Below, one piece after another: positions 27,031 through 35,627 of a DNA stretch of 64,000 bases. Every line of letters starts with the position of its first letter. The stretch's first letter is position 1. Position numbers and translations under genes: made by a program. The stretch is taken from contig NZ_JAAVJL010000001.1 in assembly GCF_012863495.1 (NCBI RefSeq), positions 434,001 to 498,000 of the forward strand. Reading direction: 5' to 3'. The notes under the pieces were generated by a model. That model did no database searches, was not told where the DNA came from, and saw nothing but the letters and a program-made list of their open reading frames with translations. This stretch comes from Pseudanabaena yagii GIHE-NHR1 (lineage in GTDB: Bacteria > Cyanobacteriota > Cyanobacteriia > Pseudanabaenales > Pseudanabaenaceae).

Positions 27031-27068
27031 AAGTACTGCTTTGCAGTACTTTTAACAAAAATCTTGGC
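27014..27068 (+). terminator. Long hairpin overlapping the end of the GST gene
   Basis: 26-bp arms (gccaagatttttgttaaaag...) perfect around a tttgc core. The left arm contains the last five codons and the TAA of the GST gene. Confidence 0.75.
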
Positions 27069-27131
27069 TCTCGCCTCAGCGCAAAGCGCTGTAGGTATAA
27101 AATAAAGTTGAATGAATATGGAGCTAATCGA

Positions 27132-28706
27132 ATGAAACCCCTTGCCCTTTTGAGTGTTTCTGATAAAACAGGACTACTCGACCTTGCCCGTGAGCTATCC
27201 ACCACCTACAATTTTCAGCTAATCAGTAGCGGTGGCACAGCAAAGGCAATCAAGGCGGCAGAGCTTGAAGTTACTAAGGTTTCTGACTATACGGGAGCAC
27301 CCGAAATTTTGGGCGGACGGGTCAAGACTTTGCACCCGCGCATTCATGGTGGCATTTTAGCGAGACTCGACCTGCCCGAACATCAGCAAGACTTGAATGA
27401 TAACGCCATCCAGCCAATTCGGATTGTGGTCGTGAACCTCTATCCATTTGAAGAAACGATCGCGAAGCCTAATGTCACCCTCGAAGATGCGATCGAAAAT
27501 ATTGATATTGGGGGACCCACTCTGATCCGCGCTTCGGCAAAAAATTATAAACATGTGGCGGTACTGTCTAATCCTAGCCAATATGCCGAGTTGCTTGAAG
27601 AACTCAAAGCAAACAATGGTGAAACGACCCTAGAATTCCGTAAAAAATTAGCAGTTGCCGCCTTTAAACATACCCAGTCCTACGACACGGCGATCGCTAA
27701 ATACTTGAGTGGTGATTTAGTATCTAATCTTGAGAGTTTAGAAGAGAAGTCTACCAATACCCTTTCTTCTTCCTATACCTTACTGTGTAACAATCCAAAG
27801 CCCTTGCGCTATGGTGAGAATCCTCATCAACCTGCCACATGGTATCAAGTGGGAGCAACTCCTAAAGGTTGGTCAGCCGCTCAGCAATTGCAAGGAAAGG
27901 AACTCAGCTTTAATAACCTCCTCGATCTCGAAGCAGCTCGCAGCATTATTGCCGAATTTGGTGATGATCAGCCTGCTGCCGTGATCATCAAACACAATAA
28001 CCCCTGTGGCGTAGCGATCGGCTCAACCATTGCCGAAGCCTACCAAAAAGCCTTTGAAGCCGATTCCACTTCCGCTTTTGGTGGTATCGTTGCCCTCAAT
28101 CGCCCCATTGATGAAGAGACAGCCCAACTTCTCAACAAAACCTTTTTGGAATGTGTAGTTGCGCCTGCCTGTGTGCCTAGTGTGGCAAGCATTCTCAGCA
28201 AAAAACAAAATCTGCGGGTACTAGTTCTATCCGATTTCCATCAAGGTTCCCATGAGACCGTAAAAACGATCGCAGGGGGAATGCTCGTCCAAAGATCCGA
28301 TGATGAATCGGTCAAGCCTGACACATGGAAAGTCGTTACCCAAAAGCAACCTACCCCCGAACAGTTACAGGAACTAATTTTCGCTTGGAAAGTGAGCCGT
28401 CATGTCAAGTCCAATGCGATCGTCATTACCAAAGACTCCACCACGATCGGTATCGGCGCAGGGCAAATGAATCGCGTCGGTTCTGCGAAAATTGCCCTAG
28501 AGCAAGCAGGCGAAAAGGCTCAAGGTGCATTTCTCGCTAGCGATGGCTTCTTCCCCTTTGATGACTCGGTGCGGACTGCGGCGGCAGCAGGTATCACTGC
28601 GATCGTGCAACCGGGGGGCAGCTTACGCGATGCTGACTCGATCAAGGCGGCCGATGAACTTGGCTTAGTGATGGTACTTACAGGCATTCGCCACTTCTTA
28701 CACTAA
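27132..28706 (+). CDS. purH: Bifunctional AICAR transformylase / IMP cyclohydrolase
   Basis: 524 residues from the ATG at 27132 (the frame extends upstream to 26982, but the family starts at MKPLALLSVSDKTGL). It performs the last two steps of purine synthesis: formyl transfer to AICAR and ring closure to IMP. The MGS-like domain is about residues 1-150 (SGGTAKAIKAAELEVTKVSD, GRVKTLHPRIHGG). The transformylase part contains KHNNPCGVAIG, the catalytic Lys-His region, and ends with SDGFFPFDDSV and QPGGSLRD. Cytoplasmic. The gene stands alone. Confidence 0.97.
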   Translation: MKPLALLSVSDKTGLLDLARELSTTYNFQLISSGGTAKAIKAAELEVTKVSDYTGAPEILGGRVKTLHPRIHGGILARLDLPEHQQDLNDNAIQPIRIVVVNLYPFEETIAKPNVTLEDAIENIDIGGPTLIRASAKNYKHVAVLSNPSQYAELLEELKANNGETTLEFRKKLAVAAFKHTQSYDTAIAKYLSGDLVSNLESLEEKSTNTLSSSYTLLCNNPKPLRYGENPHQPATWYQVGATPKGWSAAQQLQGKELSFNNLLDLEAARSIIAEFGDDQPAAVIIKHNNPCGVAIGSTIAEAYQKAFEADSTSAFGGIVALNRPIDEETAQLLNKTFLECVVAPACVPSVASILSKKQNLRVLVLSDFHQGSHETVKTIAGGMLVQRSDDESVKPDTWKVVTQKQPTPEQLQELIFAWKVSRHVKSNAIVITKDSTTIGIGAGQMNRVGSAKIALEQAGEKAQGAFLASDGFFPFDDSVRTAAAAGITAIVQPGGSLRDADSIKAADELGLVMVLTGIRHFLH

Positions 28707-28713
28707 ACACCTT

Positions 28714-28740
28714 AAAAAAGCGCCCTTTGGGCGCTTTTTT
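28714..28740. terminator. Two-way terminator between purH and trpD
   Basis: aaaaaagcgccc / gggcgctttttt around ttt, a classical intrinsic terminator for both convergent genes. Confidence 0.9.
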
Positions 28741-29786
28741 TATTTCAAGAATCGAACTAATGCTTCCGCCTTATCCCATGCTGCGCCACTTTGGATGATC
28801 TGTGAGGCAATTTCCACACCTTCGTTCCAACTATTTGCAGCACCACCAATCCGCAAAGCTAAACCACTATTGAGAGCTACACAATCCGCTTGAGCGCGAT
28901 CGCCTTTTCCTTGCAAAACAGCTTTTAAAATATCTGCATTTTCTTGGACATTCCCACCCTTGAGACTCGCTAATGGTGCAGGAGTTAATCCTAAAGATTG
29001 AGGATTAATTGCCTCCTCTGTCACCTGACCATTACTCAAAAATGAAATATCCGTAAGATCACCTAAACCTGCTTCATCTAGACCTTCGCGGCTATGCAAA
29101 ACTACCGCTTGTTGGCGATCGAGCAACCGCAACGCCTCAGCTACGGTATGGGTTAAGCTTTTATTGTAAACTCCTAAAACCTGACCCGTGGGATGGAGTG
29201 GATTCACTAAAGGTCCTATTAAATTGAAAACAGTACGCACTCCTAAACTCTTGCGAATTGCACCTACGGATCTCATTGCTGGATGCCAATTCGGAGCAAA
29301 TAGAAATGTAATGCCTACTGCCGAGAGTGCTTCATAAATTTTTTCGATGGGAGAGGCGAGATGAATGCCGATCGCTTCTAAAACATCTGCGGAACCCGAA
29401 CGACTGGAAACCGCACGATTTCCATGTTTAGCGACAGGTATCCCTGCTGCTGCTACCACAAAAGCAACTGAAGTGGAAATATTAAAAGTAGAAGCGCCAT
29501 CACCACCTGTCCCACAGGTATCAATTAAAGGTTTTGAGCGATCAACAATATGACCAAACTGATCATGGGATTTCTGCCCTTCACTTTGAGATTGCAGCAC
29601 ATTCGCCATCGCTGCTAATTCTGAAGCCTCAACTCCTTTTAATTGCAAAGCGATCAAAATTGCTCCCGATAACTCTGGAGCGATCGCACCTTCTAGCCAG
29701 CCCTGCATCAGAGATGTTGCTTGTTCACTAGTTAAGGACTGTCGATCAATAAGCTGTTTTAATAGTTGGGACCAATTTTGTTCCAT
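28740..29786 (-). CDS. trpD: Anthranilate phosphoribosyltransferase
   Basis: 348 residues from the ATG at 29786; an upstream GTG (29825) would add 13 residues not expected in the family. It joins anthranilate and PRPP in tryptophan synthesis. Seen: the helical N-domain ([14 protein letters not shown]), the PRPP glycine loop [57 protein letters not shown] and NLIGPLVNP. Cytoplasmic. Other trp genes are not nearby. Confidence 0.96.
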   Translation of the reverse strand: MEQNWSQLLKQLIDRQSLTSEQATSLMQGWLEGAIAPELSGAILIALQLKGVEASELAAMANVLQSQSEGQKSHDQFGHIVDRSKPLIDTCGTGGDGASTFNISTSVAFVVAAAGIPVAKHGNRAVSSRSGSADVLEAIGIHLASPIEKIYEALSAVGITFLFAPNWHPAMRSVGAIRKSLGVRTVFNLIGPLVNPLHPTGQVLGVYNKSLTHTVAEALRLLDRQQAVVLHSREGLDEAGLGDLTDISFLSNGQVTEEAINPQSLGLTPAPLASLKGGNVQENADILKAVLQGKGDRAQADCVALNSGLALRIGGAANSWNEGVEIASQIIQSGAAWDKAEALVRFLK

Positions 29787-29857
29787 AATTTTCTTGTTAG
29801 CTAAATATCTTAGGAAGGACTGCACTTCCTAAAGGATAAGAATACACTGGTTTTTGT

Positions 29858-29916
29858 AGTACAGAGAAATTTTTGAAAGTGCGGCGAATCTATGCCTTCA
29901 AAAATTTCTCTGTACT
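29858..29916 (-). terminator. Hairpin terminator of the FAD oxidoreductase gene
   Basis: 20-bp perfect arms (agtacagagaaatttttgaa) with a 20-base loop, 4 bp beyond the gene's stop. Confidence 0.7.
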
Positions 29917-29920
29917 CTAA

Positions 29921-31993
29921 TTACCAGATTTTCCAGTCACTCCAATTGAGATTGAAAATAGAAGTGTCTGGGAAAGCGATCGCATTATCATTCTGCACTA
30001 GAGTTTGCTGTAATTTGGTGAGTAGTGGGTTAACTCTCGGCAAGCTCTCAACTAATTGATAGGGTAAAATACCTTCTGTCAGGGCAAAAGATGCAGTTGT
30101 GCCTGCGGCGGCTCCCACTGACCATTCGTAGGAATGGACGCGATAACCTGCGGCGACGATGTAGCTATAGGCAATATTTTTGCCAGAGACGATTAAATTA
30201 TCGATCTTTTGGGGAATGAGCGATCGCAAAGGGATTTGTCCGGGGAATGCGGCTCCATGACCATTACGAACTCCTGCGCGTTCCGTATTGCCTGATTTTT
30301 CGACGGGATATTCACTGAGGCAGGGATGGAAGTCGAGATAATATTGGGCAATGCCGATCGCATCGGGATAAATGGTCGAACGGGTGCGGCGGGAGATTTT
30401 TTGTGGCTCCGTATTATTCCGAATCGCACTAGCTGCCTCTAAACCTGCTAAAGCTTTCCATAAATTGCGATAGGCTTCCTGTGAGAGGTTTTGGCGATAG
30501 GTTTCCGTACTAAAGTCCACCTGTGACACATCGATTTCAGACATACTGAAGCCTTCAGAATAGCCATAGGAAGGACGACCGATAATTCTTCTTGATTCAC
30601 GAATATAGGGATATTTGGATAGTCCATGCAGAGTTCCCATTGGCGAGTCAAAGCCCGTCAGTAAGCGATGATTTGGGAAAGGCTTTTTCCAATTAGTTTT
30701 TTGTTGGGAGTCGGTTGTGCCAGCCACTAGCCAATAGTAAAAACCGATGGCAATTTCTTCACCACTTTTGAGGGTTGATTGCCTCAAGCCGCCCATCCAG
30801 CCATTGGGTTCCAATTGCCCCGATCGCCATAATTGCTCTCTGGAATAAATCAAATTATCTTTGTCCGTGCCGGGGCGATAGTCATTGCCCCAGACCCAGT
30901 TCTGCATGGAGATATCACCTGCCTTCATCGATGAAACGCCAAAGGCATTCTTTTTGGGCTGATCAGTTGCAGTACTCCAAATGCGGCGATAGGTAAAAAT
31001 ATTGTCAAAATTGGCGAGACTTGGTTTCGGGTCAGAGCCGTAATAGGGCAAATAGCGATCGTAAAAACTAGGCTTTTGTTGAGGTTGTGCCTCGCTTGAC
31101 TGCTCCATTGCAAAGGTGTAGGTAAAGCCCTGTGTACAGTAAGCATCATTTTCGGTGACAGGGGATGATGGATTCAGGTGCGATCGCGGATCGATACCGA
31201 GACGATAGGGCACATCTGCTAAAGCAATAATTTCACCCGTTTCTGTGGAATCGATCACAAACCAATCACTAGGACGCTTTTGAGAATTTGGGATTGAAGA
31301 ATTGGTTAAAGGCACAAAACGAATAATTTGTTTTTGTAATCGCGATGAATTTTCGTAGCGATAGGCATCGTCGATGATTTGCGAAAGTGGCTCACTATTT
31401 AATGGGGCAGTGTTTGGTGCAGGTCGATGTTGAATGGCGATCGCACTATCAATTAATTTGCCATCAGCGCTAATTTCTAACTTTTTAATAACTGTATTGG
31501 GAAACCATTTTAATTTGCCATTACCTTTACGTTCCGCCTCCTGCAACATTTCCACTAATATTTGCTGTGCAGTATTAGGAATAAAACAGGAAACACTTAC
31601 CCAACAGTCTCCTGCATTTAATTTGCCATATTTCTGTTCGATCCTCTGACGAAATTCGGTATAGCCCTTAGGGAAGTACCAGAGACTACGCTGTTTCTTC
31701 GCTTCATCCAGAGCCGAAGTACCTTGAGATGTAATCTGTCCACCGATCCAATCGGTAATCTCTGTCATGCAAACAGTTCGCCCTGCGAGTAATCCCTCAT
31801 AGGTGGCGGCTGTACCTGCTACACCTCCACCCACAATCAGGATTTCACAATCTTCAGTCTGATCGACTTTGCGAGGAATAGAAGTTTGGTTTGGGGTATT
31901 AGCGATCGCATGAGGAACTAGTGCGATCGCTAATGCGATTCCCGTAAAAATCGTGTAATAAGAGAAACGAATTTTAGAAATAATCTTCTTCAA
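29921..31993 (-). CDS. Exported FAD-dependent oxidoreductase
   Basis: 690 residues. The N-terminal signal peptide (basic MKKIISKIR, then TIFTGIALAIALVPHAIA) is followed by the FAD-binding dinucleotide motif CEILIVGGGVAGTAATYEGL, so a Sec-exported or membrane-anchored flavoprotein is predicted. It continues with GRTVCMTEITDWIGGQ and ends with the second FAD region (PQKIDNLIVSGKNIAYSYIV), as in PF12831-type oxidoreductases. Substrate unknown. An exported flavoprotein with an ordinary Sec signal is unusual, because FAD is normally loaded in the cytoplasm. Followed upstream by two MITE copies. Confidence 0.8.
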   Translation of the reverse strand: MKKIISKIRFSYYTIFTGIALAIALVPHAIANTPNQTSIPRKVDQTEDCEILIVGGGVAGTAATYEGLLAGRTVCMTEITDWIGGQITSQGTSALDEAKKQRSLWYFPKGYTEFRQRIEQKYGKLNAGDCWVSVSCFIPNTAQQILVEMLQEAERKGNGKLKWFPNTVIKKLEISADGKLIDSAIAIQHRPAPNTAPLNSEPLSQIIDDAYRYENSSRLQKQIIRFVPLTNSSIPNSQKRPSDWFVIDSTETGEIIALADVPYRLGIDPRSHLNPSSPVTENDAYCTQGFTYTFAMEQSSEAQPQQKPSFYDRYLPYYGSDPKPSLANFDNIFTYRRIWSTATDQPKKNAFGVSSMKAGDISMQNWVWGNDYRPGTDKDNLIYSREQLWRSGQLEPNGWMGGLRQSTLKSGEEIAIGFYYWLVAGTTDSQQKTNWKKPFPNHRLLTGFDSPMGTLHGLSKYPYIRESRRIIGRPSYGYSEGFSMSEIDVSQVDFSTETYRQNLSQEAYRNLWKALAGLEAASAIRNNTEPQKISRRTRSTIYPDAIGIAQYYLDFHPCLSEYPVEKSGNTERAGVRNGHGAAFPGQIPLRSLIPQKIDNLIVSGKNIAYSYIVAAGYRVHSYEWSVGAAAGTTASFALTEGILPYQLVESLPRVNPLLTKLQQTLVQNDNAIAFPDTSIFNLNWSDWKIW

Positions 31994-32043
31994 GGGTTTT
32001 AGCTGTATTAAATGGGTGATTGCTAAAGCTATCAGGATTGAAT

Positions 32044-32157
32044 TATAGCAATCCTAAGTAAGTTGAGAGAGGCTTCGACTTCGCTCAGCCATCGTATCCT
32101 GATGGCTGAGCGAAGTCGAAGCCCTATTTTTCTCATAAATGATTTAGGACTGCTATA
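32044..32157. mobile_element. 114-bp MITE-like element, copy 2 (inverted relative to copy 1)
   Basis: Terminal repeats tatagcaatcctaagt and gatttaggactgctata. The core palindrome and both side arms match copy 1 at 24658-24771 with only a few changes. Confidence 0.88.
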
Positions 32158-32214
32158 GATGCTAATTTGCTTTATCTATCTAAATATAATGAAAAGACAA
32201 CAAAAAGTATGGCA

Positions 32215-32330
32215 TGTAGCAGTCCTAAATCAGTTGCCAAAAGCATTGGCTTCGGCTTCGCTCAGCCAGCAATAATGAAGCTTTAGCTGAGCGAAGTCGA
32301 GACCACTCATATCTCATTAGGGTTGCTATA
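32215..32330. mobile_element. MITE-like element, diverged copy 3
   Basis: Ends tgtagcagtcctaaat and attagggttgctata, core ttcggcttcgctcagcc ... gctgagcgaagtcga. About 116 bp; same plan as copies 1 and 2 but the core spacer differs. Confidence 0.8.
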
Positions 32331-32376
32331 TCTAACATTTGCTCCTTGTGATTCTTTTGCAAAAGCATAAACGAAG

Positions 32377-32395
32377 CTTAACCGTAAGTTAAATT
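32377..32395 (+). promoter_or_regulatory. Possible Pho box upstream of porin
   Basis: cttaaccg taa gttaaatt: two 8-bp units 3 bp apart, fitting the cyanobacterial Pho-box pattern (YTTAAYYW repeats). A weaker unit (cataaacg) precedes at the same spacing. It lies 52 bp before the porin ATG. Low information content, so tentative. Confidence 0.35.
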
Positions 32396-32446
32396 ATAGA
32401 AGCAAATTGGAACGTATGATGACCTTCAGTGTGAGAAATAGGCATC

Positions 32447-34144
32447 ATGGTTTACATTAAAAAGTCAGTAACACAACCACTCGTAGCAACATCAGTTCTA
32501 CTAGCAATCTTCAATATTGGGAACGCCAATGCAGTTGAACTAAAATCAAGTTCAACTTCCCAAAATGCAAGCAATGCAGCCAATATCCTGCAAAAAATCG
32601 AAAAAGATACTCTTGTTGAAACTCCAACCTTAGAGTCTGATAAAAACGCTCAAAATGTTACATCTGTATCTCAACTTACAGATGTCAAGCCCACCGATTG
32701 GTCATTTACCGCTTTACAATCTTTAGTAGAAAGATATGGATGTATCGCTGGCTATCCTGATCGCACCTATCGTGGCAAAAAAGCCCTATCTCGTTATGAG
32801 TTTGCAGCAGGTCTCAACGCTTGTCTAGACAAAATCAACGAAATTATTTCTGCTGGTTTAGCTGACAAAGTTAGCAAGGATGACCTAGCAGCTATTAAAA
32901 AACTTCAAGAAGAGTTTGCTGCTGAGCTTGCTACCTTGCGAGGAAGGGTAGATGCTCTGGATGCCAAAGTAACTAAACTGGAAGCTCAGCAATTCTCGAC
33001 AACTACCAAACTCAATGCCACAGTAATTTTTGCCCTTGCTGATACCTTTGGCGGTGTAGGAACAGGAACTAACGCTCAAAATCCTCAAAAAACTACTGAT
33101 GCGACTAACCTCAATTTCTCCTATCGTGCGAGATTGAACTTTGACACCAGCTTTACAGGGAAAGATTTACTGCGTACCCGTTTACAAGCTGGTAACAATC
33201 CAAACTTGGGTAATGCAACTAATACCCAAATGGCGCGTTTAGCCTTTGCCCAAGATACAGTTAATGTATTTCAGATTGATAAGTTCTACTACAGATTCCC
33301 AATTGGCAATAGCGCAACTGCTTACGCTGGTGTCAGCAAATTAGATCCAGATGATATCGCCGATACTCTCAATCCATATTATGAGAGTAGTGACAAAGGT
33401 GCTTTATCAAGATTTGGTCGTTATGATCCATTGATTTTCCGTGGTCCTTCAGGAGCAGGTATTGGATTCTCCTATAAAGTTGCACCAGAATTTACAGTTG
33501 CAGCTAGCTATTTAGCTAATTCTGACACTGCTGCTAATGCGACTGGACAGGCTGGCTTATTTGGTGGTGGCTACATTGCTAACTTGCAAATGGTTTATGC
33601 TCCAACATCAAATTTGAAATTTGGATTGGCATATGCCCGTAGTTTTGAGCCTGGAAGTAACGTCAATTTTGCTCAAAACACTGGCAGTAACTTTGGCAAC
33701 AAGCCATTTGCTACTGGTACTGGTAATGGTACTGGATTTGATACATCTGCTGATCGCTATGGTGCTCAATTTAATTGGCTAGCATCCAAAAGCTTTAACT
33801 TAGGCGGCTGGGTTAGTTTTGCTAATGCTCGCCAAGAATCAGGCGCAGGTGTAGGTAACACTGCTAATTTATTTAACTGGGGAGTTACCCTTGCATTCCC
33901 AGACCTATTTGCTACTGGCAATACAGGCGGTATCATTTTTGGACAGCCTCCCAAGGTAACTTCTAACACGAATGCCGCACGGATTGATCCAGATACTTCA
34001 TACATTTTGGAATTGCAATACAACTTCCGTGTTAGCAAAAATATCTCGATTACCCCTGGCATCTTTGCGGTATTTAACCCCAATCAAAATGCTTTAAACC
34101 CTACCACTTGGGTAGCAACTGTTAGAACTCTATTCAGTTTCTAA
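32447..34144 (+). CDS. SLH-domain outer-membrane porin (iron uptake porin type)
   Basis: 565 residues. A signal peptide of about 29 residues (LVATSVLLAIFNIGNANA) is followed by a linker and one SLH domain (about 80-140: SQLTDVKPTDWSFTALQSLV, YGCIAGYPDRTYRGKKALSR), a coiled coil (LADKVSKDDLAAIKKLQEEF, VDALDAKVTKLEAQ) and a long beta-barrel ending in F (NPTTWVATVRTLFSF). This is the standard build of cyanobacterial SomA/OprB-like porins, which attach to the cell wall by the SLH domain and admit ions and small solutes. The two phosphatase genes that follow suggest, but do not prove, a phosphate link. Confidence 0.92.
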   Translation: MVYIKKSVTQPLVATSVLLAIFNIGNANAVELKSSSTSQNASNAANILQKIEKDTLVETPTLESDKNAQNVTSVSQLTDVKPTDWSFTALQSLVERYGCIAGYPDRTYRGKKALSRYEFAAGLNACLDKINEIISAGLADKVSKDDLAAIKKLQEEFAAELATLRGRVDALDAKVTKLEAQQFSTTTKLNATVIFALADTFGGVGTGTNAQNPQKTTDATNLNFSYRARLNFDTSFTGKDLLRTRLQAGNNPNLGNATNTQMARLAFAQDTVNVFQIDKFYYRFPIGNSATAYAGVSKLDPDDIADTLNPYYESSDKGALSRFGRYDPLIFRGPSGAGIGFSYKVAPEFTVAASYLANSDTAANATGQAGLFGGGYIANLQMVYAPTSNLKFGLAYARSFEPGSNVNFAQNTGSNFGNKPFATGTGNGTGFDTSADRYGAQFNWLASKSFNLGGWVSFANARQESGAGVGNTANLFNWGVTLAFPDLFATGNTGGIIFGQPPKVTSNTNAARIDPDTSYILELQYNFRVSKNISITPGIFAVFNPNQNALNPTTWVATVRTLFSF

Positions 34145-34148
34145 CCGA

Positions 34149-34310
34149 TGTTACGTGGAACCCTCATCCCCCACCCCCTTCTCCCGCAGGAGAAGGGGAG
34201 CAGAACCCATATTATTTTCTTGTTCCCCTCTCCTGCAGGAGAGGGGCTAGGCGATGCACTGAGCCAGTCGAAGTGGGTGAGGGCTGTAGAAACTTCTACG
34301 TAACAACAAT
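34149..34310. repeat. Dispersed ccctcatccc / gggtgagggc palindromic repeat
   Basis: Outer arms gttacgtggaaccctca and its partner near tctacgtaac. Inner hairpins are cccttctcccgcaggagaagggg and cccctctcctgcaggagagggg. Repeats of this type are widely scattered in cyanobacterial genomes. A short gcactgagccagtcgaagtg insertion interrupts the right half. Confidence 0.75.
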
Positions 34311-34376
34311 TTCTAACTTAACGGTTTTCATTTTGCCTACGGCAAAAAACAAAAACCTTATTGAAATTGATTGTTT

Positions 34377-34410
34377 TGTTTTCAAATGAGCCTAGGCTCA
34401 TTTGAAAACA
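34377..34410. terminator. Perfect palindromic hairpin before the phosphoesterase gene
   Basis: tgttttcaaatgagcct and its exact complement, with no loop between the arms. 30 bp upstream of the next ATG, so it is either the end of the porin unit or a leader structure. Confidence 0.5.
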
Positions 34411-34441
34411 GCTATATCTTCTAGCTTGAGCTTCTAAATCC

Positions 34442-35557
34442 ATGAAAATTCAGCGCCTTCTTAATTCCTCTTTATTTCGATTTATTGTCTTTGCGATCGC
34501 TAGTTGTAGTCTGATTGTTTTATTGACAAACCAGCCTGTTTTCTCAAAAAACGATGAGTCAGTATTTTCTGATAAAGATGTGGACTTTTCGTTTGTTGTC
34601 GTTGGCTGTAACCGTGTCGATAAAGCAGATATTGCTAAAACTAGTCCTAGCACTGCCAATATCGAACAACTCAAGCGGACTTTTAAGGAGGTGTCTGAAT
34701 TATCGCCTCCCCCGAAATTTCTGTTTTTCGCGGGGGATCTCGTCATGGGTTATACCTCTGATGTGAAGACCCTTGAATCCCAATTAAAAGGTTGGCGCGA
34801 TCTCTATGAGAATTCGCCCTTGGCATCGAGTAAAACTACCTTGATTCCAATTACAGGCAACCATGAAACCCAAAACGAGAAGAAGGCATCCTATGAAGGT
34901 GCAGAAAAAGCTTGGTTAAAGGTCATGGCTCCCTACTTGAAGTATGCGGGAAATGGTCCTCACGCTGGTGGTAAAGATAATCTCAAAACTGATCAAAGTA
35001 AGTTGACCTATTCCTTTGATTACAAAGGAACCCATTTCGTTGTTCTTAATACTGACCCCGTTGGTCGTGATTGGAGCGTGCCAAAGGAATGGATTGCCAA
35101 GGATCTGGCGACAGCTAAGTCTCGTTTTGCTAAGCATATTTTTGCGATCGGACATAAGCCCGCCTATGCCTATCCCAACAATCTGTACAGTCAGCCAGAA
35201 GATAAGGAAGATGGATTAGGCAGGTTATATCCTGAGGATCGGGATCAGTTTTGGACAAGTCTGGTCGCTAATAAAGCAGAAGCTATGCTGGCGGCGCATA
35301 ATCATGTTTATTCTCGCGCCAAGCCTAAGGGCAATACTTGGCAAATCATCGCTGGTAACGGTGGCAGCAAGCTCGACAAGTTAATTGACCAATCAAAAAA
35401 TAATGCCTTTGGTTTTACGGTCATCAGTGTGATGAAAGACAATCACATAATGGTGACAAGTTATGGGCGTGATGTTCCCAAAGAAGGCTACCTTGCACCT
35501 AGCGAAAAATACCCTACAACCATTCGCGATCGCGGCGACATTACTTGGAATAACTAA
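34442..35557 (+). CDS. Exported calcineurin-like metallophosphoesterase
   Basis: 371 residues. N-terminal signal or anchor (FRFIVFAIASCSLIVLLTN). The metallophosphatase blocks are FFAGDLVMGYTSD (GD), GNHETQ (GNHE) and AHNHVYSR (GHxH-like, with A for G). The first block, normally DxH, reads VVGCNRVDK and is not canonical. Such enzymes split phosphate mono- or diesters with two metal ions, here outside the inner membrane. It is followed by a PhoX-type gene in the same direction, 70 bp apart, so a phosphate-scavenging role is likely. Confidence 0.85.
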   Translation: MKIQRLLNSSLFRFIVFAIASCSLIVLLTNQPVFSKNDESVFSDKDVDFSFVVVGCNRVDKADIAKTSPSTANIEQLKRTFKEVSELSPPPKFLFFAGDLVMGYTSDVKTLESQLKGWRDLYENSPLASSKTTLIPITGNHETQNEKKASYEGAEKAWLKVMAPYLKYAGNGPHAGGKDNLKTDQSKLTYSFDYKGTHFVVLNTDPVGRDWSVPKEWIAKDLATAKSRFAKHIFAIGHKPAYAYPNNLYSQPEDKEDGLGRLYPEDRDQFWTSLVANKAEAMLAAHNHVYSRAKPKGNTWQIIAGNGGSKLDKLIDQSKNNAFGFTVISVMKDNHIMVTSYGRDVPKEGYLAPSEKYPTTIRDRGDITWNN

Positions 35558-35565
35558 TCCGCAGG

Positions 35566-35590
35566 ATATGCCCTACTTTGCAGGGCATAT
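35566..35590. terminator. Short hairpin between phosphoesterase and PhoX genes
   Basis: atatgccct and agggcatat arms. Weak; it may only attenuate. Confidence 0.4.
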
Positions 35591-35627
35591 GCCCATCTAA
35601 AAAAATCTTTAATCATTACTCAAAAAT

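Noticed and set aside
26982-27131. Longer N-terminus for purH
   Set aside because: It would overlap the GST gene and its end hairpin; the family starts at the ATG at 27132.
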